This document shows positions 1-6,272 of a DNA stretch of 21,934 nt, piece after piece (the stretch's first letter is position 1; each line of letters starts with the position of its first letter). Origin of the DNA: a virus; IMG/VR virus record IMGVR_UViG_3300037258_000348, positions 1 through 21,934 of that record. One strand, 5' to 3'. The notes under the pieces were generated by a model, which was not told the origin of the DNA, made no database searches, and was given only the letters and a program-made list of their open reading frames with translations. The position numbers were made by a program, and so were the translations under genes.

Positions 1-2
1 GC

Positions 3-302
3 GTGACCAAGGCCGTGATCAGCGCGTTTACCGCTGGCACGGTCCCCGCCGTGTCGGCCCAGGCGCCCCGGCGGAGGAGCGCAGGGCTCGCCGCGCTTAC
101 CGACCGCGAACGCGAGGTAGTCGCCCTGGTCGCGGCTGGACTGTCCAACGACGAGATCGCCACCCGGCTCGTGGTCAGCCCGCTGACCGCGAAGACGCAC
201 GTGAGCCGCGCGATGACGAAAGTGGCCGCCCGCGATCGTGCCCAGCTCGTCGTCTTCGCCTACGAGTCCGGTCTGATCTCCCCCACCAGGGGCGATCACT
301 AG
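3..302 (+). CDS. LuxR/NarL-type response regulator, C-terminal HTH part (cut by left edge)
   Basis: The product ends in a typical GerE/LuxR helix-turn-helix domain, about residues 32-95 of the visible part. It opens with the LTDRE motif, continues with GLSNDEIA and the recognition-helix region TAKTHVSRAM, and closes with VVFAYESGLI. NarL-type regulators carry an N-terminal receiver domain. The visible first ~30 residues look like the linker after that domain, so the GTG at position 3 is probably internal and the gene runs off the window. Such regulators bind DNA as dimers after phosphorylation by a partner kinase. It is unlike the phage genes that follow, so I take it as host chromosome flanking a prophage. 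A phage-encoded orphan LuxR protein is less likely. Confidence 0.75.
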   Translation: MTKAVISAFTAGTVPAVSAQAPRRRSAGLAALTDREREVVALVAAGLSNDEIATRLVVSPLTAKTHVSRAMTKVAARDRAQLVVFAYESGLISPTRGDH

Positions 303-365
303 AACCACTGCGCAGACTGGAGTCTACAGGAGCGCGCTGGAAGGCGTTGGAGGGGCTTGGAGACG

Positions 366-385
366 TTACATGTAAGGCTTACATG
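366..385. promoter_or_regulatory. Palindrome TTACATGTAA plus second TTACATG half-site
   Basis: A perfect 10-bp palindrome at 366-375 is followed by another TTACATG at 379-385, 13 bp downstream start to start. An inverted copy, CATGTAAC, lies at 839-846. In such GC-rich DNA these AT-richer symmetric sites stand out. They resemble operator half-sites for a dimeric regulator or arm sites for a recombinase/excisionase. The function is inferred. Confidence 0.35.
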
Positions 386-441
386 GTTGCTCGCTCCTCG
401 CGACGCCAAGAAATGTCAGACCCTCGCCGTACCGTTCGTAC

Positions 442-709
442 ATGGACGACTGCATTCCGTGCACCTGGCAGGTGGTCATCACGATCCCGCGCCGCGCCGG
501 ACCCGGCTCGCCCGTACCGGTGAGGCTCGCTGACGCGCTGCGGCGTGCCGAGTCGGTCTATGCCCGCGCTGGCCTGCTCAGCGTGTGGTCGGGCGTGGAC
601 GGCTGACCGGACGATCCTGAGCATGCTCGTCCGCGCTGCCAGCGAGGACACGGCACAGGCGGTGGGCCGTCTGGTAGCGCTCGCCGTTCAGCCCTGCGCG
701 GGCAGATGA
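442..709 (+). pseudogene. Small hypothetical protein, apparently frameshifted
   Basis: An ATG at 442 opens a 54-codon frame (MDDCIPCTWQVVITIP...) that stops at 604-606. The next frame (+1) continues from about 605 to a TGA at 707-709 and encodes DRTILSMLVRAASEDTAQ followed by GRLVALAV. The two halves read as one soluble alpha/beta protein of roughly 88 residues: hydrophobic periodicity and high-GC third positions carry across the break. I therefore suspect one gene disrupted by an indel near 600-607. The alternatives are two unrelated small ORFs, or a sequencing indel. I do not recognise the family. No convincing ribosome binding site precedes 442. Its place between the host-like regulator and the excisionase-like gene fits a decaying gene near a prophage junction. 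Confidence 0.35.
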
Positions 710-853
710 GATCCCGCGAGTGTGAAGCGCGATAGGCGAGCGTGACAGGTTAGCCGAACGCTATCCCGTGGCTGGCGCGCAGCATCCCCGGGCGTGTCGC
801 TCCGTAGTCACACGAATAACTTCCTGTACCGTCAGCCTCATGTAACCAAAGGC

Positions 854-886
854 GGCCGCCCACCTGTTGGACGCAGGTGGACGGCC
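854..886. promoter_or_regulatory. Hairpin upstream of the excisionase-like gene
   Basis: GGCCGCCCACCTG (854-866) pairs with CAGGTGGACGGCC (874-886): 12 of 13 pairs around a 7-nt loop. No U-tract follows, only TGTGAAAACC, so a classical terminator is doubtful. It lies 55 bp before the start of the first operon gene and could be a 5' leader structure, attenuator or binding site. The 710-853 stretch before it holds no gene I can support. Confidence 0.4.
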
Positions 887-940
887 TGTGAAAACCCGCA
901 CCCATTTCAACGACCAGTCTCCAAGTGTGAGGGCTTCGCC

Positions 941-1261
941 ATGCAATCTAACAGTTCTGTTCAGGGGTATACCGGTGAAACGCCGGCGGGCACCATGTTG
1001 CCTGGTGACGACTGTCACGTCGGCGCTTCATTCGGTGCCGAGGCCCTGAGCGAGACCGATCTCAAGTACCCGACCGAGCCCGTGACGGCCGCGCATTTCG
1101 GCTGCTCGACGCGCCGCCTGGCCGATCTCCGCCGGGCCGGGAAGATCCCGTACATGCGGACCGGCCGCGAGATCCGGTACCGCCGCGCCGATTATCCGCT
1201 GATCGAGGCGGCCATGACGTTCGGCAGCCGCACGGCTGCCCGCGCGGGCAAGCGGTCATGA
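941..1261 (+). CDS. Excisionase/MerR-like helix-turn-helix DNA-binding protein
   Basis: The 106-aa product has a disordered N-terminus. A short winged-HTH region of the excisionase/HTH_17 type follows at about residues 47-90: EPVTAAHFGCSTRRLADLRRAGKIPYMRTGREIRYRR. The pattern is an HTH, then a GKIPY turn, then a basic RYRR wing, typical of excisionases and small phage regulators. The ATG at 941 was chosen because GAGGG (929-933) lies 7 nt upstream; the frame is open further upstream without better signals. It is the first gene of the early operon and its stop overlaps the next start (ATGA). It may act as a recombination directionality factor or as a regulator binding the upstream palindromes; the sequence cannot separate these roles. 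Confidence 0.6.
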   Translation: MQSNSSVQGYTGETPAGTMLPGDDCHVGASFGAEALSETDLKYPTEPVTAAHFGCSTRRLADLRRAGKIPYMRTGREIRYRRADYPLIEAAMTFGSRTAARAGKRS

Positions 1262-1503
1262 TGATCGTCATCGCGTGGATGTCCACGCTCGCGCTTGCGG
1301 TGATCGCCACCGCGTCGGCGATCACCGGGTACTGGCGGTCACGGCTGGCCAGCCTGCTCGCCGCCGCCGCGCGGCACGCTGTCCCGTGCTCCGCGCCGTG
1401 CAACTGCGGTCAGGCCAGGCTCGCCGTGACGGAACTGGTCTTGCTCGCCGCGAGCCCGCCGAAGGCCAGTCACCTGATGTGGAGCACGGCCGATGACGCC
1501 TGA
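1258..1503 (+). CDS. Small single-pass membrane protein, unknown function
   Basis: This 81-aa protein begins with a hydrophobic stretch at about residues 2-22 (MIVIAWMSTLALAVIATASA), most simply an N-terminal membrane anchor. A short basic segment (YWRSR) and a Cys-containing region (PCSAPCNCG) follow. It overlaps the upstream stop by ATGA and the downstream start by 11 bp, so it is translationally coupled in the early operon. I do not recognise the family. Similar one-helix proteins are frequent in actinophage early regions. Confidence 0.55.
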   Translation: MMIVIAWMSTLALAVIATASAITGYWRSRLASLLAAAARHAVPCSAPCNCGQARLAVTELVLLAASPPKASHLMWSTADDA

Positions 1504-1837
1504 CTTCGGCCCCGCCCAGCTCGCCCGCGTGCTGCGCGGCGCCGCCCGCCTCCTCGAGGATCACGGCTGGACGACCGGCTATTTCCGGTCGCCGGAGGGC
1601 TGCTACTGCATCGTCGGGGCTATCCAGGCAACGGCCGGCGACGACATCGAGGCGGTGACCGCCGCGGCGGCGGTCTCGGCCTGGCTCACCGGCCACGGCG
1701 AGGACATCTCGCTCACCCGCTGGAACGACGAGCGGTGCCATTCAGGCGTCAAGGCGGCCCGGCTCCTGCGTACTGTCGCGGGCCGGCTCGCCAGCGTCGC
1801 CGCCGGGGACAGAGGAGCCTGCGATGCGACAGCCTGA
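1493..1837 (+). CDS. DUF6197-like small protein
   Basis: The 114-aa product has the layout I associate with DUF6197 proteins of actinobacteria and their phages. LLEDHGWTTGYF lies near the N-terminus, followed by CYCIVGAIQATAG and then a WNDERCHSG segment before a C-terminal helix (VKAARLLRTVAGRLA). Proteins of this group are short, helical and Cys/His-containing, and their function is unknown. The gene overlaps both the preceding gene and a possible mini-ORF at 1824. The family assignment is from memory of the motif pattern. Confidence 0.6.
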   Translation: MTPDFGPAQLARVLRGAARLLEDHGWTTGYFRSPEGCYCIVGAIQATAGDDIEAVTAAAAVSAWLTGHGEDISLTRWNDERCHSGVKAARLLRTVAGRLASVAAGDRGACDATA

Positions 1838-1901
1838 CCCGTCCGCCGCCACCGCACGCGATCACGCCCTAGCCGCCGAGGCCGCAGAAGGGAGCAGATG
1901 A
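1824..1901 (+). CDS. Possible 25-aa mini-ORF coupled to the nuclease gene
   Basis: ATG at 1824 has an excellent ribosome binding site, AGAGGAG at 1811-1817, 6 nt upstream. It encodes a 25-aa hydrophilic peptide and stops at 1899-1901, overlapping the ATG at 1898 of the next gene. It overlaps the 3' end of the upstream gene. It could be a real micro-protein, or a leader whose translation delivers ribosomes to the nuclease gene. Confidence 0.35.
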   Translation: MRQPDPSAATARDHALAAEAAEGSR

Positions 1902-2239
1902 TGACCAGCGCGGCGAAACGCATGGGGAGTAAGGCAGAGCGCGAGGTCGTGGTGTTCCTGCGGAGCGCCGGGTTCCCGCATGCTGAGCGGCGCATCGCCG
2001 GCGCGCGCCTGGACCGGGGCGATATCGCCGGCATCCCGGCCGTCGCTATCGAGGTCAAGGACCACGGACGGACCGAGCTCGCCGCGTGGGTGGACGAGGC
2101 CCGCGCGGAGGCCGGGAACGCGGACGCGCGGTGGCCGGTGGTCTGGCACAAGCGCCGCGGGCGCGGGTCGGCTGGCGACTGGTTTGTCACGATGGACGGG
2201 GCCACGTTCGCCGCGATGCTCGCGGAGGCCCTGCGGTGA
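1898..2239 (+). CDS. PD-(D/E)XK nuclease, Holliday-junction-resolvase-like
   Basis: The 113-aa product has the core of a small PD-(D/E)XK nuclease. A conserved N-terminal helix (GSKAEREVVVFLRSAGF, Glu near residue 14-16) precedes RGDIAGIP with Asp42. The EVK triad lies in AIEVKDH (Glu52, Lys54), and a later strand reads WPVVWHKRRGRGSAGDWFVTM. This size and order match archaeal-Hjc-like and actinophage resolvases, which cleave branched DNA during replication and recombination. It sits in the early operon before the replisome-organiser-like gene, which supports a replication/recombination role. ATGATG at 1898/1901 gives two possible starts. A restriction-like or VRR-NUC nuclease is the alternative reading. 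Confidence 0.7.
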   Translation: MMTSAAKRMGSKAEREVVVFLRSAGFPHAERRIAGARLDRGDIAGIPAVAIEVKDHGRTELAAWVDEARAEAGNADARWPVVWHKRRGRGSAGDWFVTMDGATFAAMLAEALR

Positions 2240-2532
2240 CCGCGCCGCCGAGGCGGGCGGTCGCGCCGCTGTGGACGCTGCCGCGCCGGTGGTTCCGCTC
2301 GGGTGATGCGGCGAGCATGGTCATCTTCACGTTCGCGCGGGACGGCGGCGGCGGCCTGCGGCTGGTGATGTCGTGCGAGGCGTGCGACACGCGCCGGACG
2401 TGGCGCCTGAATCCCGAGCACGGCGGGTTCTGCGGTGTGCCGGTGCCGGGTCAGGTGCTGGACCCGGACGAGGTGTGCTGGCACTGCGGCACGGCCCGCC
2501 GCTCTGAGGAGCCAGAGGAGTGGCCGTGCTGA
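2236..2532 (+). CDS. Zinc-ribbon-like small protein
   Basis: The GTG start at 2236 overlaps the nuclease stop (GTGA). The 98-aa product has a beta-rich N-terminal half and two CxxC pairs (CEACDTRRTW and, about 30 residues later, CWHCGTARR), a probable structural zinc site. It is otherwise unrecognised. Cys-rich proteins of this sort are common in the early operons of actinophages and may bind nucleic acid. The frame is open further upstream, but the overlapping GTG is the natural coupled start. Confidence 0.55.
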   Translation: MTAPPRRAVAPLWTLPRRWFRSGDAASMVIFTFARDGGGGLRLVMSCEACDTRRTWRLNPEHGGFCGVPVPGQVLDPDEVCWHCGTARRSEEPEEWPC

Positions 2533-2606
2533 CCGCGTGCCGGCGGCCGGCACGCGGCACGCCTGCGGTCACGCGGGTCCTCCTCAGCTCAGAGGGGGAC
2601 GTGTAG
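2526..2606 (+). CDS. Possible 26-aa mini-ORF
   Basis: A GTG at 2526 lies 6 nt after AGAGGAG (2513-2519) and opens a 26-codon frame ending at TAG 2604-2606. This is 2 nt before the next gene's ATG (2609). It overlaps the stop of the zinc-ribbon gene. No family is recognisable. It may only serve to couple translation across the gap. Confidence 0.25.
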   Translation: MLTACRRPARGTPAVTRVLLSSEGDV

Positions 2607-2608
2607 AG

Positions 2609-3193
2609 ATGCCGTGGGTCCGGTTCGATGACATCTGGCCTCTCCACCGTAAGGTCAGCGGTTTGTCGGATGCTGGTTACCGGTTGGCTTCCGAGTCCAT
2701 TTTCTGGTGCGCCCGCAATCTCACGGACGGGCGCATCGTAGAGGATGACCTGCGGAGTGTCAGCGCGGCAGCCCGCAACGGCAACGCTGTGACCGAGCTG
2801 GTGCGGAAAGGCATATGGCACGACGGCGCCACGCATGACTGCCCGTCCTGCCCTCGCACAGAGGACGGGTGGGTGATCCACGATTACCTCGACTACCAGC
2901 CGTCCAAGGCGAAGGTCGAGGCGGAGCGGGAAGCGAAGCGGAAGCGGCAGGGACGCTGGCTCGAAAAGCAGAGACGCGTCTCTAACGCGTCTGGAGACGC
3001 GTCTGGAGACGTGCCCCCGTACCCGCCCCGCCCCGAAGGACGGCGGGGCGCGTTGCGCGCCGTGCCGCGTGAGCATCCGACGCTGCCATGGTGCGGCCGG
3101 TGCGACGAGCGCACCCGCCTGACGACCAACGCCGACGACATGGTGTGCCGGTGCCCGGACTGCCACCCGCTCGCGGGTGGTGACGTGCCATGA
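2609..3193 (+). CDS. Replisome-organiser-like / phage replication protein
   Basis: The 194-aa product begins MPWVRFDDIWPLHRKVSGLSD and continues with a helical region (ASESIFWCARNLTDGRI, then DLRSVSAAARNGNAV). A winged-helix end (DGWVIHDYLDYQPSK) and a charged helix (KVEAEREAKRKRQGRW) follow. This is the N-terminal architecture of a widespread actinophage/prophage group that resembles replisome organisers. The C-terminal part is a short linker plus a Cys4 site (WCGRCDERTR, MVCRCPDC). ATG at 2609 was chosen because of the AGAGGGGGAC ribosome binding site and the conserved MPWV start. The gene contains an iteron-like cluster at 2971-3011, as an origin inside a phage initiator gene would. The replication role is inferred. 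Confidence 0.6.
   Translation: MPWVRFDDIWPLHRKVSGLSDAGYRLASESIFWCARNLTDGRIVEDDLRSVSAAARNGNAVTELVRKGIWHDGATHDCPSCPRTEDGWVIHDYLDYQPSKAKVEAEREAKRKRQGRWLEKQRRVSNASGDASGDVPPYPPRPEGRRGALRAVPREHPTLPWCGRCDERTRLTTNADDMVCRCPDCHPLAGGDVP
2971..3050. repeat. Iteron-like repeats and hairpin inside the replication gene
   Basis: ACGCGTCT occurs three times at 2974, 2985 and 2997, spaced 11 and 12 bp, about one helical turn. The last two lie in an exact tandem 12-mer (ACGCGTCTGGAG). GAGACGCGTCTC (2971-2982) is a perfect palindrome. A 9-bp hairpin follows immediately, with CGCCCCGCC (3024-3032) pairing with GGCGGGGCG (3042-3050). The arrangement resembles an initiator-binding site, but no AT-rich unwinding element is evident. 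Confidence 0.45.
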
Positions 3194-3495
3194 CCGCCGA
3201 GGAGGTCCGCCCGGCCGCCGCCGAGCTGGCCGCGCTCGCAGCCGCGTCCCGTGGCTGGGACGCGGTCCAGGTCCGGGGCATCCTGGCTGCCGCTGCCCAG
3301 GCCGGCATGACCTGGCCCCGCGCCCTCGCCGAGATGACCCGCATCATCCTCGATCCCGCCGCGCAGCCCGGCGACCTGCACCGGACTGCGATCGCACGGG
3401 GCCGAGGGATACCCGCCGAGCGGAACGCCGCGCTCGCCGCAGCCGCCCGCACCCTGCTCAACGAACGAATCCACGGGGAAGGAACCAACACGTGA
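3190..3495 (+). CDS. Hypothetical helical protein
   Basis: This 101-aa Ala-rich, almost wholly alpha-helical protein overlaps the preceding stop by ATGA. It contains a GWDAVQVRGILAAAAQAGMTWPRALAEMTRIILDP block and then a GDLHRTAIARGRGIPA segment with a second helical run. The pattern is seen in hypothetical proteins of actinophage early operons. I cannot name a function. Position after the replication gene suggests a replication accessory or simply an early operon passenger. Confidence 0.55.
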   Translation: MTAEEVRPAAAELAALAAASRGWDAVQVRGILAAAAQAGMTWPRALAEMTRIILDPAAQPGDLHRTAIARGRGIPAERNAALAAAARTLLNERIHGEGTNT

Positions 3496-3725
3496 CCAGG
3501 TACAAGCCCGAAGCGCTCTGGCGGCAGCGGTGCCGCGAGCGGTCAGCACGCGGCCTCGCCGCGACCGCGAAGGCCCGCATGCGCCCTGTCGCCTCGACGC
3601 TCCCGAGCGTCCTGCATGACCCGATCGCCGTCGACACCCTGCTGGCCCGCGTCCGCTGCATCGCCGACTGGCACGAGCTGACGCTGCTCCTGGCCGGCCG
3701 GGTCAGCGACAAGGACCGCAGATGA
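3492..3725 (+). CDS. Hypothetical small basic protein
   Basis: A GTG start at 3492 overlaps the upstream stop (GTGA) and GGAAGGAACC lies upstream as ribosome binding site. The 77-aa product is strongly basic at its N-terminus (RYKPEALWRQRCRERSARGLAA) with an amphipathic C-terminal helix (LLARVRCIADWHELTLLLAG). The function is unknown. The basic N-terminus is compatible with nucleic-acid binding, which is inference only. Confidence 0.5.
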   Translation: MTRYKPEALWRQRCRERSARGLAATAKARMRPVASTLPSVLHDPIAVDTLLARVRCIADWHELTLLLAGRVSDKDRR

Positions 3726-3937
3726 GACCGGTCCCGGACGCCGGGGACCTGCTCGGCGCGTACATGCACGTGTACGGCCCCGACGTAGCCGCGGCCTGCG
3801 TGCACGTCTGGGGCCGGCCGGGGCACACGGCACGCTCGTACATCGCGCCGAACGGGGCGACGCGGATGCGGTGCGACTGCGGGTTCGCTACCGGACCCGG
3901 CATCACGAACGGGGGAGATGACGATGACCGGACCTGA
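3722..3937 (+). CDS. Hypothetical small protein
   Basis: This 71-aa protein starts at ATGA overlapping the previous stop. It contains AYMHVYGPDVAAACVHVWGRPGHTARSYI and a CDCGFATG motif, with an acidic tail (GGDDDD). The scattered Cys and His residues could form one metal site. Family and function are not recognised. It is part of the coupled early operon. Confidence 0.5.
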   Translation: MRPVPDAGDLLGAYMHVYGPDVAAACVHVWGRPGHTARSYIAPNGATRMRCDCGFATGPGITNGGDDDDRT

Positions 3938-4136
3938 GCACTACGCGGCAGCGGAGGAGCTGATCGGCCGGGCGATCCCGCCGGGCCAGGACTACATCCC
4001 GGCACCGACGCTCGCGCTGCTGGCGCTCGGCCACGCGGTTCTGGCCGCGGCGGCCGCGATCGCCCTCAACGCCGAGCTGCCCGAGCGGTTCGCGTGGATG
4101 AAGGCCGCAGGCCAGCCGGGGAGGACCCTCCGGTGA
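3924..4136 (+). CDS. Hypothetical small helical protein
   Basis: The 70-aa product is mainly helical, with an Ala-rich hydrophobic segment (PTLALLALGHAVLAAAAAIAL). This may be a membrane segment or a packed helix. The family pattern TGPEHYAAAEELI ... LLALGHAVLAAAAAIAL is common in actinophage hypothetical proteins. ATG at 3924 is preferred over 3918 because GGGGGAG (3911-3917) gives a 6-nt spacing only to the second ATG. The function is unknown. Confidence 0.5.
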   Translation: MTGPEHYAAAEELIGRAIPPGQDYIPAPTLALLALGHAVLAAAAAIALNAELPERFAWMKAAGQPGRTLR

Positions 4137-4699
4137 CCGTGACCTGCGCCCGCGCCGAGGCGGCACGCGAGAGCCTGGCCGCCATCCCCCGCCTGTACGT
4201 CCGGCTGCACCTCGCGCTCGGCGTGCACGGCGGCGGCGCTGACCGGGCCGCGACCGCGACCGCCGCGCCGCTGCCGATCCGCCTCGACGCCTGGACCGCC
4301 ATGGAGGACATCACCCGGACCGTGGTGTCCTGGCACGGCCGCGCGCTCCTGCGCAGCGGCGCCCGCCGCTGCCCCGACCCGCGCACCGCCGGCCCGCGCC
4401 AGCTCGGCTTGTCGGCACGGTGGCTGGCGGGCGCGTGGGAGTCCGTCACCGCCAGCGATGACGGACCCGGCCTGTGCGAGTCGCTGATCAGGGTCGAGGG
4501 CCGCGCACGGCACGTCCTGAGCCTGGACAAGCTCGTGCACCCGCTCCCGGTGCCGTGCCCGCACTGCGGCGGGCAGCTCTCCCGCGCGGACGGCACGAGC
4601 GTGGTCCGCTGCCGCGGCTGCCGGGCGTCGTGGACGGAGGAGATGTACCGGCTGCTGGTCACCATCCTGGCCGCCGAGCTGACCGGGGCGGGCACGTGA
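4133..4699 (+). CDS. Helical protein with C-terminal zinc ribbon
   Basis: The GTG start overlaps the previous stop. The 188-aa product has an N-terminal helical domain of about 130 residues, then a C-terminal zinc ribbon: PCPHCGGQLSR ... RCRGCRASW, with four cysteines in two CxxC pairs. It ends with a helix (LLVTILAAEL). Proteins with this layout recur next to MerR-like HTH genes in actinophages and prophages, as here (the next gene). A DNA-binding or regulatory role is plausible but unproven. Confidence 0.6.
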   Translation: MTVTCARAEAARESLAAIPRLYVRLHLALGVHGGGADRAATATAAPLPIRLDAWTAMEDITRTVVSWHGRALLRSGARRCPDPRTAGPRQLGLSARWLAGAWESVTASDDGPGLCESLIRVEGRARHVLSLDKLVHPLPVPCPHCGGQLSRADGTSVVRCRGCRASWTEEMYRLLVTILAAELTGAGT

Positions 4700-4965
4700 C
4701 CGGCACGCCGCTGCTCACCGGCCGCGAGGCCGCCGCGCTCGCCGGCGTGTCCTACTCGGCGTTCAGGAACTGGGTCGCGGCCGGCCTGCTCAAGCCGGTC
4801 GGGAAGCAGGCCGTCCTGACCATGGATGGCCGTACCCGCTGGGTGCAGGTCTTCAGCCCCGCCCACGTGCGGGCCGCTGAGCAGGCGACACGCGAACGTC
4901 ACGCTACGTGGGGGAGACTTGCGCATCGTGTCCGTGCGGGACATGATGACCTCATGCTGGGATGA
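4696..4965 (+). CDS. MerR-like helix-turn-helix protein
   Basis: The GTG start at 4696 overlaps the upstream stop. The 89-aa product starts LLTGREAAALAGVSYSAFRNWVAAGLLKPVG, a clear helix-turn-helix of the MerR/excisionase superfamily (about residues 6-35). A wing-like strand (GRTRWVQVFSPAHVRA) and a C-terminal helix follow. It lacks the dimerisation and effector domains of full MerR regulators. It probably regulates transcription or recombination in the phage. It is coupled to the zinc-ribbon gene, so both are likely expressed together. Confidence 0.6.
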   Translation: MTGTPLLTGREAAALAGVSYSAFRNWVAAGLLKPVGKQAVLTMDGRTRWVQVFSPAHVRAAEQATRERHATWGRLAHRVRAGHDDLMLG

Positions 4966-4999
4966 GTGTCTGACCTGGGACTGAGCGGGGGCGCGTGAG

Positions 5000-5350
5000 G
5001 TGGAACGCGCTCCGCGCCCCTGCTCGACCCCGGGATGCCCCGGCGTCACGGCCGGCCGCGAATCCCGCTGCGGCACCTGCCGCGCACGCGCCGACCAGCG
5101 GCGCGGCACCCAGGCAGAACGCGGGTATGACGGCCGCTGGCGCAGGGTGATCCGGCCCCGGCAGCTCCGCCGCCAGCCGGCATGCGAGGGGTGGCCCGTA
5201 CCGGGCTCCTGCGGCCGGCCGGCGACGCAGGTCGACCACAAGGACGGCGACACCGCGAACAACGACCCGTCGAACCTGCGGAGCCTGTGCGCCCGCTGCC
5301 ACGCACGCCGCACCGCCGCCGACCAGCCAGGCGGCTTCCGCCTTCCCTGA
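5000..5350 (+). CDS. HNH endonuclease
   Basis: The 116-aa product contains an HNH core at about residues 76-101: QVDHKDGDTANNDPSNLRSL then CARCHARR. This gives the DH pair, the central Asn in PSNLRSLC and the final His of CxxCH. Upstream cysteine pairs (CSTPGCPG, CGTC) probably bind zinc. Small HNH proteins of this kind are usual next to the terminase/cos region of HK97-like phages, where they assist DNA packaging cleavage. Here about 5.9 kb of DNA-modification cassette separates it from terS, which suggests later insertion of that cassette. GTG at 5000 has a G-rich ribosome binding region upstream. Confidence 0.75.
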   Translation: MERAPRPCSTPGCPGVTAGRESRCGTCRARADQRRGTQAERGYDGRWRRVIRPRQLRRQPACEGWPVPGSCGRPATQVDHKDGDTANNDPSNLRSLCARCHARRTAADQPGGFRLP

Positions 5351-5371
5351 ACCCGAAAGGACCGGGCACCG

Positions 5372-5596
5372 TTGATCATCGCGCTTGCCGTGCTCATCGC
5401 CGAGATTGCCGTCATCGGAATCCCGATCGCCGGCGCCCTGCAGCACATCTCCGAGATCCTGGCCACCCCCGGCGAGGCCTACGCGCTGCGCGAATGGCTG
5501 ACCGCCTCATCCGGCGAGCCAGCGGGCAGCGGACGCGGGCATGTGCGGGTCATGCCCGGCTGCGCCCCCGCCGACGCAGACGCCGGGGACGCCTGA
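5372..5596 (+). CDS. Small N-terminally anchored membrane protein
   Basis: A TTG start at 5372 follows GAAAGGA (5355-5361). The 74-aa product begins with a long hydrophobic stretch (IIALAVLIAEIAVIGIPIAGAL), a probable membrane anchor. A helix (EAYALREWLTAS) and a polar Asp-rich tail follow. It lies just after the HNH gene and ends just before the terminator hairpin, so it is the last gene of the early operon. The function is not recognised; holin-like or anchor roles cannot be told from sequence. Confidence 0.45.
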   Translation: MIIALAVLIAEIAVIGIPIAGALQHISEILATPGEAYALREWLTASSGEPAGSGRGHVRVMPGCAPADADAGDA

Positions 5597-5605
5597 CAGC
5601 ATGAA

Positions 5606-5647
5606 AAGGCCCCTCGCCCCGACTATGACTCGGGACGAGGGGCCCTT
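5606..5647 (-). terminator. Strong hairpin terminator between convergent genes
   Basis: AAGGCCCCTCGCCCCGA (5606-5622) pairs with TCGGGACGAGGGGCCCTT (5630-5647) around a 7-nt loop, with one mismatch. Read on the minus strand the stem is followed by TTTT (complement of 5604-5607), an intrinsic terminator for the minus-strand gene at 5671. It can also stop the plus-strand early operon, though with no U-tract on that side. Confidence 0.7.
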
Positions 5648-5670
5648 GCCCCCGAAGCGCCTGGCGGCTC

Positions 5671-6168
5671 CTAGCTGGCCGCCGCCGCCTTCGCGCGTGA
5701 TGCACGCGGCGTCTTCGGCTTCGGCTCCAGTGCCTCCTCGGTCTGCTTGTCACGGTAGGCACGCGCCGCCTCCAGGCAGCCCGCGCACCACAGGTACGGC
5801 TCACCCGCCGACTGCTTGGCCGCCGCCAGCGACCGCTGCCGGAACACCGTCAGGTGCTCGGTGCACCGCGCGGCGTGGGTGAGGTCGTGGTCGGGATACA
5901 GGAACTCGGCCTCGGGCTCCCCGTCACCCTCGGGCCGGTGCGGTGACTTCAGGTTCAGCACCTCGACCCGAGACAGCGCCGGGAGCTTGCGGTACTCGCC
6001 CTGCACGTACCGCTCGTCCACCGGGATGTGAGCGACCGCCAGCTCACGCTCCAGCGCCTCGACCTGATCCTTCGCGCTCTTGAGCTGGAGCGCGACGTAC
6101 TCGGCCGGGTCCATGCCCTCGGGGATGCGGTTCGCGGCGGCGCGGGACCGGCTACGACGTTCTGCCAT
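5671..6168 (-). CDS. Hypothetical minus-strand protein with coiled coil
   Basis: This 165-aa protein is encoded alone on the minus strand, with a near-ideal ribosome binding site (AAGAGGAG on the minus strand) before its ATG at 6168. A basic N-terminus (ERRSRSRAAANR) is followed by a probable coiled coil (VALQLKSAKDQVEALERELAV), a middle domain, a CTEH ... WCAGC Cys/His group and a Lys/Ala-rich tail. I do not recognise it. It is divergent from the ParB-like gene and shares a 104-bp intergenic region with it. An independent promoter suggests expression separate from lytic operons, as in morons or regulators. Confidence 0.65.
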   Translation of the reverse strand: MAERRSRSRAAANRIPEGMDPAEYVALQLKSAKDQVEALERELAVAHIPVDERYVQGEYRKLPALSRVEVLNLKSPHRPEGDGEPEAEFLYPDHDLTHAARCTEHLTVFRQRSLAAAKQSAGEPYLWCAGCLEAARAYRDKQTEEALEPKPKTPRASRAKAAAAS

Positions 6169-6272
6169 CTGTCTTTCTCCTCTTCACGGTTGTGCCCGCC
6201 CCGGTCTGGGGCGGTGCGGACACCGAGGATACCCGGCGTAATCATCCCTGGCCCTTCGGCAGAAACGGAACC
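6169..6272. promoter_or_regulatory. Divergent intergenic region with hairpin
   Basis: This 104-bp gap separates two divergently transcribed genes and must hold promoters for both. It contains a 7-bp inverted repeat, CCGCCCC (6196-6202) and GGGGCGG (6208-6214), with a 5-nt spacer. GAGGATAC at about 6225-6232 could be a -10-like element for the plus operon, but no matching -35 at normal spacing is clear. Confidence 0.4.

Noticed and set aside
761-1018. 85-codon minus-strand ORF across the hairpin upstream of the excisionase-like gene
   Set aside because: No ribosome site or family pattern, and it overlaps the start of a better-supported plus-strand gene.
4066-5466. 466-codon minus-strand frame over the zinc-ribbon, HTH and HNH genes
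   Set aside because: It crosses several well-supported plus-strand genes with clear motifs and coupled starts. The product has no recognisable domain.
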